Shown here: in pieces, positions 26,231-34,777 of the stretch
Numbering within the stretch: the first letter of the stretch is position 1
Layout: each line of letters opens with the position of its first letter
Assembly (NCBI RefSeq): GCF_002019595.1
Contig: NZ_KV917369.1
Span: 1,884,417-1,948,416, forward strand
Source of the DNA: Priestia abyssalis
GTDB taxonomy: Bacteria; Bacillota; Bacilli; Bacillales; Bacillaceae_H
Reading direction: 5' to 3'
DNA: 64,000 nucleotides
Translations under genes and position numbers: made by a program
Notes under the pieces: generated by a model
The model's database searches: none
What the model saw: only the letters and a program-made list of their open reading frames with translations
Told to the model about the DNA's origin: nothing

Positions 26231-27399
26231 TGCTTGATGAATGGTTAAGCCAGAGAATAGAAAAAACAAAAGAGGCAGGTTTGTACCGGCAGTTTCGTAC
26301 CATGAATACGGCTCCTCTTCCTGAGATGTTGGTTGATGGGCAGAGCCAAATCGTTTTTTCATCCAATAATTACTTAGGGCTTGCGAATGATCGGCGCTTA
26401 ATTTATGCAGCAGAAGCCATCCTGCACGAATTTGGAGTAGGAAGCAGCGGGTCGAGGTTAACGACGGGCCATACTGATTGGCATCAAAAGCTTGAAGAAA
26501 AAATCGCTCGTTTTAAGCAAACGGAGGCATCTCTCTTGTTTTCCAGCGGATTTTTAGCAAATGTCGGTGTGATCTCTTCCTTACCTGAAAAAGGAGATGT
26601 GATCTTAAGCGACCAATTAAACCATGCAAGCATTATCGATGGGTGCCGGCTTTCAAAAGCGGATACGGTTGTTTATAACCATATCGATATGAATGATCTT
26701 GAAGGCAAATTGAAAGAAACTGTCTCATATAAACGGCGGTTTATTGTAACAGACGGAGTTTTTAGTATGGATGGGACGATTGCTCCTCTTGATCGGATCA
26801 TTCAAATTGCGAAACAGTACGGTGCTTACGTGATTGTGGATGATGCACACGCAACAGGAGTTTTAGGAGAAAATGGCAAGGGGACAAGTGAATATTTCGG
26901 TGTCTGTCCCGATGTTGTCATTGGAACCTTAAGTAAAGCGGTTGGGACGGAAGGCGGTTTTGTTGCGGGTTCAAAGGTGCTGATTGACTTTCTGCTCAAC
27001 AATGCGAGAACCTTTATTTTCCAAACAGCCATGCCGCCGTCAATCTGTGCTGCTTCACATGCCGCATTGGAAGTCATTGAAGAAAGTAATGAAAAACGAC
27101 AGCTGCTATTTGCCAATGTAAAAAAAATAAAAAATAGTTTAGAAGAAATGGGCTTTATTGTGAAGGGAGATCTAACCCCGATTATTCCCGTAATCATCGG
27201 AGATTCCCAAGATGCTGTGATGTTTGCGGAAAAGCTTCGGGAAAATGGAATATACGCACCTGCGATCCGTCCGCCAACCGTACCAAATGGAGAGAGCCGT
27301 ATCCGGCTAACCGTCACCTCTGCCCATGCTTCAAAAGAAATAGACTACTTGCTAGAATGCTTTCATTCTATCGGAAAAGAGTTAAACATGATTGGATGA
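26230..27399 (+). CDS. bioF: 8-amino-7-oxononanoate synthase
   Basis: 389 residues from the ATG at 26230, which overlaps the bioW stop (TGATG) and has GGGGTGAT upstream; two in-frame TTGs just before it are unlikely starts. A PLP enzyme condensing pimeloyl-CoA with alanine. Visible are SNNYLGLAND, the glycine-rich GVGSSGSRLTTG, DDAHATGVLG with the PLP-ring Asp and His, and the PLP-lysine motif TLSKAVGTEGG. No bioA, bioD or bioB follows, unlike B. subtilis bioWAFDBI, so the rest of the pathway must be elsewhere. Confidence 0.96.
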   Translation: MLDEWLSQRIEKTKEAGLYRQFRTMNTAPLPEMLVDGQSQIVFSSNNYLGLANDRRLIYAAEAILHEFGVGSSGSRLTTGHTDWHQKLEEKIARFKQTEASLLFSSGFLANVGVISSLPEKGDVILSDQLNHASIIDGCRLSKADTVVYNHIDMNDLEGKLKETVSYKRRFIVTDGVFSMDGTIAPLDRIIQIAKQYGAYVIVDDAHATGVLGENGKGTSEYFGVCPDVVIGTLSKAVGTEGGFVAGSKVLIDFLLNNARTFIFQTAMPPSICAASHAALEVIEESNEKRQLLFANVKKIKNSLEEMGFIVKGDLTPIIPVIIGDSQDAVMFAEKLRENGIYAPAIRPPTVPNGESRIRLTVTSAHASKEIDYLLECFHSIGKELNMIG

Positions 27400-27467
27400 A
27401 TGTTTTTTTGTAAATGGATAGAGTTTGCAGACTAAAAAGAGTGTGATTGTATGACAAGGGGGCTAAC

Positions 27468-28676
27468 ATGAAAACGAATGTAAATCAAACTATACCACTT
27501 TCATTTACTACTTCGGAGTTTTTTCAAAATCCTTATCCTTTTTATGATAAGCTTCGATCCATACACCCTATCTATTGGGGAAATCTGTTGAAATATCCAG
27601 GATGGTACGTGACAGGTTATAAAGAAGCGATAATGATTCTTAAAGATACTCGATTCAAAAATCGTATCCCGCTGCCCCAGACTTCCAAAAAATATGAGCA
27701 GCTAAAAAATATCCAAAATGATATGATGCTTTTTAAAAATCAACCTGACCATAAGCGGTTACGTTTTCTTGTTAGTAACGTATTCACACCTAGAATGGTG
27801 GAACGTCTTCGCCCTTACATACAAGAAACGGTAAACGATTTACTGCAACAAGTCCAAAGTAAGAAATCAATGGATGTCATTTCCGATTTTGCCTTTCCTT
27901 TAGCGAGTCTCATTATCGCGAAAATATTAGGAGTCCCCGGGGAAGAACGGCAACAATTTAGAGAATGGACGGTAAGTTTAATCCAAACCATTGATTTTAC
28001 TCGTTCAAGAAAGGCCTTAGACAATGGAAATGCCATTACAGTCACCTTGCGTGATTATTTTAAGCAGTTGGTGGAAAAACGGAAACAATGCCCTGAAGAG
28101 GATCTTATCAGCCTGCTAATAAAAGAGGAGCAGCAAGGGGATAGACTAACAGACGAGGAATTACTTGCAACATGTATATTACTTGTTATTGCCGGTCATG
28201 AGACAACGGTTAACCTCATCAGCAATTCGATTTTTACCTTATTGAAACATCCTCATCAGATGATGGAGCTAAAAGAAAACCCATCGCTTATTGAAAATGC
28301 CGTAGAAGAGTTTTTGCGTTATGAGAGTCCGACACAAATGACTGCTCGCGTTGCATCAGAGGATATCGAAATTGACCAAACAACGATCAAAAAGGGCGAT
28401 CAAGTCTATATTCTGTTGGGGGCTGCAAATCGAGATCCGAATCAATTTGCTTGTGCCCATTTGCTTGATATCACTAGAAATCCGAATCCTCATCTTGCAT
28501 TTGGATATGGCACGCACTTTTGTTTAGGCGCTCCGTTGGCACGTTTAGAAGCACAAATTGCGATTCAAACTTTTCTGCAACAGATAGACAATCCCCAACC
28601 AGCATCTTTTGATCTTCCATGGCGAAAGCTGATGGGGTTTAGAACATTAAACGAACTGTCAATTACGTTTGATTAG
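27468..28676 (+). CDS. bioI: Cytochrome P450 BioI (pimelate-forming, CYP107H type)
   Basis: 402 residues from the ATG at 27468 after AAGGGGGC; the frame extends 7 codons further up without a site. BioI cleaves long-chain acyl-ACP oxidatively to give pimeloyl-ACP or pimelate. Sequence landmarks: SEFFQNPYPFYDKLR, FKNQPDHKRLR (C helix), IAGHETTVNL (oxygen-binding I helix), EFLRYESPTQM with ExxR, and the heme loop FGYGTHFCLGAPLARLEAQI with the Cys ligand. The whole protein matches remembered B. subtilis BioI closely, including SLIQTIDFTRSRKAL. It is probably co-transcribed with bioW-bioF (68-bp gap) and ends in a terminator. Confidence 0.95.
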   Translation: MKTNVNQTIPLSFTTSEFFQNPYPFYDKLRSIHPIYWGNLLKYPGWYVTGYKEAIMILKDTRFKNRIPLPQTSKKYEQLKNIQNDMMLFKNQPDHKRLRFLVSNVFTPRMVERLRPYIQETVNDLLQQVQSKKSMDVISDFAFPLASLIIAKILGVPGEERQQFREWTVSLIQTIDFTRSRKALDNGNAITVTLRDYFKQLVEKRKQCPEEDLISLLIKEEQQGDRLTDEELLATCILLVIAGHETTVNLISNSIFTLLKHPHQMMELKENPSLIENAVEEFLRYESPTQMTARVASEDIEIDQTTIKKGDQVYILLGAANRDPNQFACAHLLDITRNPNPHLAFGYGTHFCLGAPLARLEAQIAIQTFLQQIDNPQPASFDLPWRKLMGFRTLNELSITFD

Positions 28677-28724
28677 GATATAGAGATTGTATTTTTAGAA
28701 TTGTAAATAGGTACAACTAATGAA

Positions 28725-28754
28725 AGCGGATGTAAACGATGCATCCGCTCTTTT
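28725..28754 (+). terminator. Rho-independent terminator of the bio operon
   Basis: AGCGGATG and CATCCGCT pair across 9 nt (28725-28749) and run into CTTTTTATTTT. Confidence 0.88.
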
Positions 28755-28933
28755 TATTTTCTGGGTCCGAGAAACTTTTGTTGAGGAAGTGTTTGTTCAT
28801 TTTTATGTATGGAGCATAAAATGAGCAGGATGATAAAAGATGAATTTAACGAAAGTACATAAAAAAGATGACGATTTTATGATTTTTCAGTATAATTCAA
28901 ATTTAGAAGGCTATTAGGGCGGTGAGGATGAAA

Positions 28934-29869
28934 GTGAAAAAAATAACAGTTGAAAACTTGGTTCAAAAGTTTTCATTGAAAGTATTGGCTGGGGAAGATC
29001 AGCTGCAGAAAACGATTACACAACCACGGGTGCATCGTCCAGGTTTGGAATTTGTCGGTCATTTTGATTTTTTCCCGACAGAACGAGTTCAAATTTTAGG
29101 GAAAAAAGAAATTAACTATTTACATAAGTTGAGCAAAGAGGAACGGAAAATCCGGATCGGGAATATTGTCCATTATCACCCGCCGTGTTTTATCGTGACA
29201 GCTGGTGATGAGGACCTTACATATTTAACCCATCATTGTATAGAAGAGAAAATACCCTTATTGATCACAAATAAACCTGAGACGACGTCAGAATTCATTC
29301 CCAAATTGGATGCGTATATGGTAAAGGAATTGGCACCGGAAATTGCCGTGCATGGAGTTTGTGTGAATGTATTTGGCATTGGTATTTTGCTTCGCGGTAA
29401 TTCAGGAGTAGGAAAAAGCGAGACGGCGCACACGTTAATTGGCCGGGGACACCGGCTGGTAGCAGATGATATCGTCGTCCTAAAGAAGCTTAGTCCGCAA
29501 ACACTTCTCGGTACTCATGATCAGAAAACTAAGGAATTTTTGGCTCTTCGCAGTATCGGGTTGTTGAATGTGGTCCGCTTATACGGACGAAAGGCTTTTC
29601 AAGAGGAAACACGAATTGCGCTCGATATCAATTTGACGAAATGGCAGAAAGATGCCTTGAATAACGAATTGGAACATGAACCTCAGTATACGGAATATAT
29701 GGGCGTTAAAATCCCTTCCATTGAAATCCAACTCGTTCCTGGACGCGATGTGGCAGGCTTAATTGAAGCTGCCGCAAATAACTGGTATTTGAGGCAGCAA
29801 GGATACAGCGCTGCAGAGGAGTTCATGAGCAGGCTTGAGGCCGATTTCTCTGATTCTAAAGAGGAATAA
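28934..29869 (+). CDS. HPr kinase/phosphorylase paralogue (HprK-like)
   Basis: 311 residues from the GTG at 28934, chosen because GGTGAGG lies six bases upstream and the length from there to the first conserved Phe equals that of B. subtilis HprK. An HprK N-terminal domain (RPGLEFVGHFDFFP, RVQILGKKE) is followed by the kinase domain: P-loop GNSGVGKSETA, RGHRLVADDIVVL (catalytic region), LRSIGLLNVVRLYG, and a C-terminal VPGRDVAGLIEAAANNW equivalent to the PGRNLA signature. It phosphorylates or dephosphorylates a seryl residue of HPr-like carriers. The canonical gene lies with lgt, which is absent here, and several signature residues deviate, so this is probably a second, diverged HprK with a specialised partner. 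Confidence 0.85.
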   Translation: MKKITVENLVQKFSLKVLAGEDQLQKTITQPRVHRPGLEFVGHFDFFPTERVQILGKKEINYLHKLSKEERKIRIGNIVHYHPPCFIVTAGDEDLTYLTHHCIEEKIPLLITNKPETTSEFIPKLDAYMVKELAPEIAVHGVCVNVFGIGILLRGNSGVGKSETAHTLIGRGHRLVADDIVVLKKLSPQTLLGTHDQKTKEFLALRSIGLLNVVRLYGRKAFQEETRIALDINLTKWQKDALNNELEHEPQYTEYMGVKIPSIEIQLVPGRDVAGLIEAAANNWYLRQQGYSAAEEFMSRLEADFSDSKEE

Positions 29870-29999
29870 CTCGTCAGAAAAAAGGAATTTTTCCAAAATA
29901 ATATTGTCTTTTCGTGTCGAATAATGTAATATAAAAATGAATTCGGGTTTTCTTCAGTTATTCGAAGCTCGTTTAAGATACATATTTACTTTCCTAAGG

Positions 30000-30037
30000 A
30001 GGGGTGTCGCATGTTGGTGCGATGCCTCTTTTTTTTT
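30000..30037 (+). terminator. Terminator after the HprK-like gene
   Basis: AGGGGTGTCGCA pairs (with G-T pairs) with TGCGATGCCTCT and is followed by nine T. It is 130 bp after the stop. A similar CCTWAGGAGGGG string is seen again at 30113-30124 without the hairpin. Confidence 0.7.
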
Positions 30038-30140
30038 AGTGTCGCATACTCTACAATTTAATTTTTTAGCTTTTAATCCTTCATTCGTCACGTCGTTAGT
30101 TTTTGTTCTTTACCTTAGGAGGGGGGTCCGGTGTCTTGCT

Positions 30141-30266
30141 ATGAAAGAAGTATCAGTCGAATTGTACAAGATAGTGGCGATAAAATCTCTGTGCCGAAAA
30201 GTAGGAGATCACATTCTTTTGTGGAATTTGTACAAAACAGGTAAAAGATGTAAATGTTACTTGTAA
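30141..30266 (+). CDS. Possible small ORF, 41 aa
   Basis: ATG after a distant GGAGGGGGG (more than 13 nt). The product is basic with four Cys (SLCRKVG and KRCKCYL). Nothing else supports coding; it may be a leader peptide or chance ORF ahead of the next gene. Confidence 0.22.
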   Translation: MKEVSVELYKIVAIKSLCRKVGDHILLWNLYKTGKRCKCYL

Positions 30267-30290
30267 GTTTCCAGAAAGGTAGTGGGTAGT

Positions 30291-31001
30291 ATGGAAGTTC
30301 TGACGGTAACACCAGAGAAACATCATACTTACATCTTTGTTAGCTTTCCTGGAGTGAAACTGAACGTATCAGACAAATTCCGAAAAGGAGGAGGACAACC
30401 GCTAGCTTTATGTGTGCAGCTAGATGAAAACGAGGAGATGCACGACGTTTACTTTGTACCTGAGAAGTCCATTTCGCCATTCGATTTTTCTTCTGACGAA
30501 AATGGCAGCAAAGCGTTATATCGAGTCTTTCAAGCTGAGCGAATCAAAAAAGGAAATGGCAAGCAACCCCTGCAATCTTTTTCCATCACAGATGAAGTAG
30601 TCATCCTTCAAAGAAAATCGAAGAAAGGAATCGAATTTGTCTTAGTGATCAAAGAAAAAGAAATCGCTGCTCTAGGAGAACGAAGAAAGGAAGGGTCATC
30701 TCTCCAAGACACCGTGAAGCAAGAGTTTGTCTTGTTTCATGTTCGCCCTGCTAAAGAAAAAGGACGGAAACTATTCCAACAGGAGGGAAATAGTAAAAGA
30801 GTCCCTCAAAAAGGAATCTCACGAGGTGAAAAAGGAGGATTTGCTTTTCGATTTGAAGAGGAATTTGGAATCAAGACGTTAAACAAACTACAATATGGCG
30901 GTTCGAGAACATCTGGATTTCAAAGTTTTGCCGCATTACGATTCCTAGGTCCAGGTGATCAATTCTTTCCGCTTCCAAGAGCAGAACCATTGAATCTTTA
31001 G
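30291..31001 (+). CDS. Orphan hypothetical protein, 236 aa
   Basis: I do not recognise this protein. From the ATG at 30291 (AAAGG about 12 bases upstream; a GTG three codons earlier is too close to it) it encodes a basic soluble protein, rich in Lys, Arg, Phe and Glu, without signal or membrane segments. Possible landmarks are an N-terminal beta-rich half (HTYIFVSFPGVKLNV, VVILQRKSKKGIEFVLVIKEK) and a Gly/Arg-rich C-terminal half (RFEEEFGIKTLNKLQYGGSR). The frame is clean over 711 bp and codon use resembles its neighbours, so it is probably real. It is flanked by a terminator, a possible leader ORF and repeat debris, which suggests an inserted cargo gene. Confidence 0.55.
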   Translation: MEVLTVTPEKHHTYIFVSFPGVKLNVSDKFRKGGGQPLALCVQLDENEEMHDVYFVPEKSISPFDFSSDENGSKALYRVFQAERIKKGNGKQPLQSFSITDEVVILQRKSKKGIEFVLVIKEKEIAALGERRKEGSSLQDTVKQEFVLFHVRPAKEKGRKLFQQEGNSKRVPQKGISRGEKGGFAFRFEEEFGIKTLNKLQYGGSRTSGFQSFAALRFLGPGDQFFPLPRAEPLNL

Positions 31002-31050
31002 CAGTGGAATGCAGATAATTAAATAAGGTAGATTGTGGTATTCTTCCATG

Positions 31051-31408
31051 AGAGGAAGATGTGTCGAGTTATGAAGTGGAATGTATATAGATATTCAAAT
31101 TAAAAGGGAGGTGCAAAGCAAGTTCGAGTACCAGGAGAATGTAAGGTCGTTATTCAATCTTCTACATAAAAGAGATATAGGGGAAGGGGAGGATTTTAGA
31201 TAGAAAAGATTGCAACTTTTGTTGTAATTTTTTTTTGTTTTTTTGATGAACCCCGCCCGCACACTCGTGACTTCAGTCGTGAGTAGTTCAAAAAAGGACT
31301 GAAGGCTTATAGAAAGAAAAATGGTTACAGCATAGTCGAAAGTATGAACCCAAACATGTAATAAAATCTATTGTCCAAACAGGGACCTGTCATAAAGACA
31401 GGCTTTTT
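31051..31408 (+). other. Gene-poor stretch with repeat module C, hairpins and a terminator
   Basis: The 648 bases between 31002 and 31649 hold no convincing gene. Present are repeat module C (31051-31090, GTCGAGTTATGAAGTGGAATG), an open 40-codon frame without a ribosome binding site (31081-31203), a hairpin with T-run (31209-31236, ATTGCAAC/GTTGTAAT), a GU-rich hairpin (about 31262-31283, ACTCGTGAC/GTCGTGAGT) and a good terminator (31386-31408, CCTGTC/GACAGG then TTTTT). The layout looks like the 5' end of a lost gene followed by its leftovers. Confidence 0.5.
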
Positions 31409-31649
31409 CTTTTAGTTTCTTTAAACCGTATCGGGTTCACTGGGGAGTAAAGCCCTATCACCATTCACTCGTCCGTAAAAAGTTATGTGATGAGTTTTAG
31501 AAAGACTATGACCAACTCTTTTGCTTAAAAGCGGTTTTATCACCTTCAAAAGTAATCCAATATTCTGTATATTTATGGGGTAAGGGATAAATACATACGA
31601 GAACAGTAAAAACATGGTGCTGATCATAAAAGCAGAAAGGGTGGACAAA

Positions 31650-33077
31650 ATGATGGCTGAATTATCAGAGACATATTCAACGGATTTTCCTTTAGAAGAA
31701 CAGATAGAGTGGTGGAAGGCGATTGTTTCTTCCATCCATGACGGTGTTCTGGTGATCGACCATCAGGGAATTGTTCGGTTCATTAACCCCGAGTATACAC
31801 AGATTACAGGCGTAACTCCCGATATCATTGGAAAGAGGCTGAAGGATTATCGCCCGGGTGCCCAATTGCCGGAGACCTTAATAGATCGAAAGTTTAGAGT
31901 GGGTGTTTACCGAAAAACGAGTAATCGGGAATATATCGTAGACATGGCTCCCATCATTGTCAATGAAAAAGTCATCGGAGCTGTATCGGTCTGCAAGAGC
32001 ATGACTGAAGTACATAAGCTATCACAGGAGTTAAAGAAAAAAGGGGAGAAATTAGAGCAGCTTCAGAAAAAGATGAACTCTCTCTATCAAGCGAAATATA
32101 CGTTTAAGCAAATCATCGGAAGAAATGGTGGATTAAAAGAAGCGGTCTATGTGGCAGAAAGGGTAGCCGAATCGGATTTGCCCATTCTCATCACGGGAGA
32201 AAGCGGCACGGGAAAGGAACTGTTTGCTCAAGCGATCCATAATGAAAGCGGCCGAAAAAACAAACCCTTTATCCCTGTCAATTGTGCGGCTATCCCCTCT
32301 TCTCTATTGGAGAGTGAACTATTCGGCCACGGAGATGGAGCGTTCACGAATGCGAAAAAGGGCGGAAAAGTCGGCTTGTTTGAGATTGCAAACAACGGAA
32401 CGCTTTTCCTTGATGAAATCGGGGACATGTCTTACGATCTTCAGGCGAAGCTGTTAAGGGTATTGCAAGAAAGAAAGATACGCAGAGTCGGTGAAACAAT
32501 CGAGAGGAGCATTAATGTGCGGATTATTGCTGCCACACATCGTGATTTACAGCAGCTCGTCAACAAGAATCGATTTCGCGAAGACTTGCTTTACCGGCTG
32601 AATGTCATACGTCTCCAAATTCCGTCGCTTCGGGAGCGAAAGGAAGATATCCCTGACCTTGTCGATTCGCTGCTTCACTCAGCTGCTATGAATATATTGC
32701 TTGATCACTCTTCAAATGTCTATACGGTTGACAGGCAAACCTTGAAGTTTTTGCAGGCATACAAATGGCCCGGAAATGTCCGGGAATTAAAAAATGTCAT
32801 TGATTATGCATCCTGCATGGCGGAAGGAACTGAAATTCACATTGAACATTTGCCCGAGCTCTTACGAAATAAACAAATTCAGTTGATGGATGCTGCTGAA
32901 AGTCCCTCCGATCAAACTTTGCAAGAAGCGATGGAAGAAGCGGAACGTACATTTATCCAAAATACGTTAAAACGATTCGGGACAGACATTGAAGGAAAGA
33001 AAAAAGCGGCAAAGGCGTTAGGAATATCGCTTGCTACGTTATATAACAAAATTAAACGTTATAGAATCGATTTCTAA
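31650..33077 (+). CDS. Sigma-54-dependent activator with PAS sensor domain
   Basis: 475 residues from ATG-ATG at 31650 after AAGGGTGG; an upstream extension of 12 codons lacks a site. A PAS domain (about residues 25-125, SIHDGVLVIDHQGIVRFINP) is followed by a coiled coil, the AAA+ domain (Walker A GESGTGKE, Walker B LFLDEIGD, arginine region NRFREDLLYRLNVI), and a C-terminal Fis-type HTH (KKAAKALGISLATLYNKIKR). The sigma-54 contact loop reads GAFTNA instead of the canonical GAFTGA. The PAS domain suggests direct binding of a small molecule. The three palindromes beginning at its stop codon and the -24/-12 promoter downstream make the CitMHS-AtuA operon its target. Confidence 0.94.
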   Translation: MMAELSETYSTDFPLEEQIEWWKAIVSSIHDGVLVIDHQGIVRFINPEYTQITGVTPDIIGKRLKDYRPGAQLPETLIDRKFRVGVYRKTSNREYIVDMAPIIVNEKVIGAVSVCKSMTEVHKLSQELKKKGEKLEQLQKKMNSLYQAKYTFKQIIGRNGGLKEAVYVAERVAESDLPILITGESGTGKELFAQAIHNESGRKNKPFIPVNCAAIPSSLLESELFGHGDGAFTNAKKGGKVGLFEIANNGTLFLDEIGDMSYDLQAKLLRVLQERKIRRVGETIERSINVRIIAATHRDLQQLVNKNRFREDLLYRLNVIRLQIPSLRERKEDIPDLVDSLLHSAAMNILLDHSSNVYTVDRQTLKFLQAYKWPGNVRELKNVIDYASCMAEGTEIHIEHLPELLRNKQIQLMDAAESPSDQTLQEAMEEAERTFIQNTLKRFGTDIEGKKKAAKALGISLATLYNKIKRYRIDF

Positions 33078-33190
33078 ATTTTTAGAAATCGATTCATTTC
33101 ATTTCTAAAAACTTAGAAACACAGGAAATGTACTGCAACAATAGGCTTCATAAGTGAAATGGTGGAATCTGCTATTCTAAAAAGTTAGAA
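33071..33190 (+). promoter_or_regulatory. Three palindromic upstream activating sites
   Basis: TTTCTAA-N4-TTAGAAA at 33071-33088 and 33102-33119, and TTCTAA-N4-TTAGAA at 33175-33190. Centre distances are 31 and 72 bp, near whole helical turns, and the last lies about 145 bp upstream of the sigma-54 promoter. The first overlaps the activator stop codon. They are the probable binding sites of the activator encoded at 31650. Confidence 0.75.
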
Positions 33191-33213
33191 ATAGAGAAGA
33201 AGCAATAGCGAGA

Positions 33214-33248
33214 AAAAAGGGCGCATCTTTTGATAGCGCTTTCTTTTT
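33214..33248 (+). terminator. Probable terminator of the activator gene
   Basis: GGGCGC/GCGCTT pairing followed by a CTTTTTTATTTTTT run, located between the upstream sites and the sigma-54 promoter. Confidence 0.6.
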
Positions 33249-33332
33249 TATTTTTTGAAAATCCTTGAGAAATCAAGGTTTTAGAAGGAAATCTTGAATG
33301 AATTAGGCCTGGAAAAAGGAATGATGACTTTT

Positions 33333-33350
33333 TTGGCATGGGTCTTGCAA
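33333..33350 (+). promoter_or_regulatory. Sigma-54 (-24/-12) promoter
   Basis: TTGGCATGGGTCTTGCAA matches the TGGCAC-N5-TTGCA consensus with GG and GC exactly 12 bp apart. It lies 119 bp upstream of the CitMHS gene. Confidence 0.85.
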
Positions 33351-33468
33351 CTAATAAAGGGTGTAGAGGTCATGATGGGGAGAAAAAGGAGGGAACATGC
33401 GCATCAGGAAAGATAATGGGTTACACAGAGGGGTAATGAACAAAGGGATATTGGGGGGATTGGAGTAG

Positions 33469-34767
33469 ATGTTGGCATTATTAGGCTTTTTAACGATTGG
33501 AACGTTTCTGTATTTGATTATGACGAAGCGGCTGTCCGTTATCGTTTCGCTTGTTCTTGTACCTGTTGTTTTCGGTCTTCTGAGCGGATTTGGAACAGAT
33601 CTCGGAGCCATGATGCTCGAAGGAATCCAAAAAGTCGCGCCGACAGGAATTATGGTAGGCTTTGCAGTGCTGTATTTTGGTCTCATGATGGATGCGGGAT
33701 TGTTTGATCCCATCATTTCCCGGATGATTCGCATCGTGAAAGGAGATCCGCTGAAGATTGTCATCGGGACCGTCCTTGTGACAATGCTTGTCGCTTTGGA
33801 TGGTGACGGAGCTTCGACATTCATGATTACCATTTCAGCCTTCCTTCCGCTTTACAAAAGACTCGGAATGAATCCGTTGATCCTGTCAGGCGTTGTTGCG
33901 TTAGGGGCAGGTGTCATGAACATTGCACCGTGGGGCGGCCCGACAGCAAGGGCGATGACGACACTTCATGCAGATTCGGCGCAATTATTCAATCCGGTTC
34001 TGCCTGCTATGCTCGGCGGTATTGTGTGGGTCTTGTTTTCAGCTTATTGGCTTGGAAAAAAAGAGCGTGCAAGACTGGGGATTATGGATATGAAAGGCGG
34101 TTACGAAGACTTTATGACGGAACATGCCGCCGCTGTGGAAGGAAAGAGGCCCCAGCTGTTTTGGTTTAACTTGATGTTGACGATTTTACTTCTCGTTGCA
34201 TTGGTCTTAACGTGGCTGCCGATGCCGGTCTTATTCATCATCGCATTTGTCATCGCGTTACTGGTAAACTATCCGAACTTAAGCGAACAACAAGAACGGC
34301 TGTCTAATCATGCAAGCAGCGTTGTGATGGTATCGACGATGATATTTGCTGCTGGTATTTTTACGGGGATTTTAACGGGAACAAAAATGATTGATGCGAT
34401 GGCATCATCCATGGTTTCCGTTATTCCGGAACAGCTTGCGGGATTTTTACCGCTCCTTGTAGCCATTACAAGCATGCCGCTTAGCCTTGTCTTTACGCCG
34501 GATGCTTATTATTTTGGTGTTCTGCCTGTTCTAAGTCAAGCGGCTGTCAGCTTCGGGATTGATCCGATTGAAATCGGACGTGCCGCCATACTAGGCCAAA
34601 TGACGACCGGGTTTCCATTAAGTCCGCTCACAGCGTCCACTTTTATTCTCGTCGGTTTATCGGGAGTCGATTTAGGGGAGCATCAACGCTTTATTTTTAA
34701 ATGGGCGTTCGGAACGACCATTGTAATGACCATTATTGCACTAATTACGGGAGCTATAACTATTTGA
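33469..34767 (+). CDS. CitMHS-family carboxylate:H+/metal symporter
   Basis: 432 residues, the length of B. subtilis CitM/CitH (433). Polytopic, about 11-12 segments. Motifs typical of CitMHS are VALDGDGASTFMITISAFLPLY and APWGGPTARA in the first half and a repeat-related PLSLVFTPDAYYFGVLPV plus QMTTGFPLSPLTASTFI in the second. Known members import citrate complexed with Mg2+ or Ca2+. Here the next two genes belong to the AtuA family and not the TCA cycle, so the substrate could be another branched or hydroxylated carboxylate. First gene of the sigma-54-controlled operon. Confidence 0.9.
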   Translation: MLALLGFLTIGTFLYLIMTKRLSVIVSLVLVPVVFGLLSGFGTDLGAMMLEGIQKVAPTGIMVGFAVLYFGLMMDAGLFDPIISRMIRIVKGDPLKIVIGTVLVTMLVALDGDGASTFMITISAFLPLYKRLGMNPLILSGVVALGAGVMNIAPWGGPTARAMTTLHADSAQLFNPVLPAMLGGIVWVLFSAYWLGKKERARLGIMDMKGGYEDFMTEHAAAVEGKRPQLFWFNLMLTILLLVALVLTWLPMPVLFIIAFVIALLVNYPNLSEQQERLSNHASSVVMVSTMIFAAGIFTGILTGTKMIDAMASSMVSVIPEQLAGFLPLLVAITSMPLSLVFTPDAYYFGVLPVLSQAAVSFGIDPIEIGRAAILGQMTTGFPLSPLTASTFILVGLSGVDLGEHQRFIFKWAFGTTIVMTIIALITGAITI

Positions 34768-34777
34768 GGTGATAATC

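Noticed and set aside
29937..30266. 109-codon plus-strand ORF
   Set aside because: It runs straight through the terminator at 30000-30037 and has no ribosome binding site; only its last 41 codons could be considered.
31421..31735. 104-codon minus-strand ORF with a vaguely integrase-like tail
   Set aside because: It overlaps the start of the sigma-54 activator antisense, has no ribosome binding site, and the resemblance is too short to support a recombinase fragment.
33351..33833. 160-codon minus-strand ORF
   Set aside because: It is antisense to the CitMHS gene and its promoter region; composition follows from the hydrophobic coding strand.
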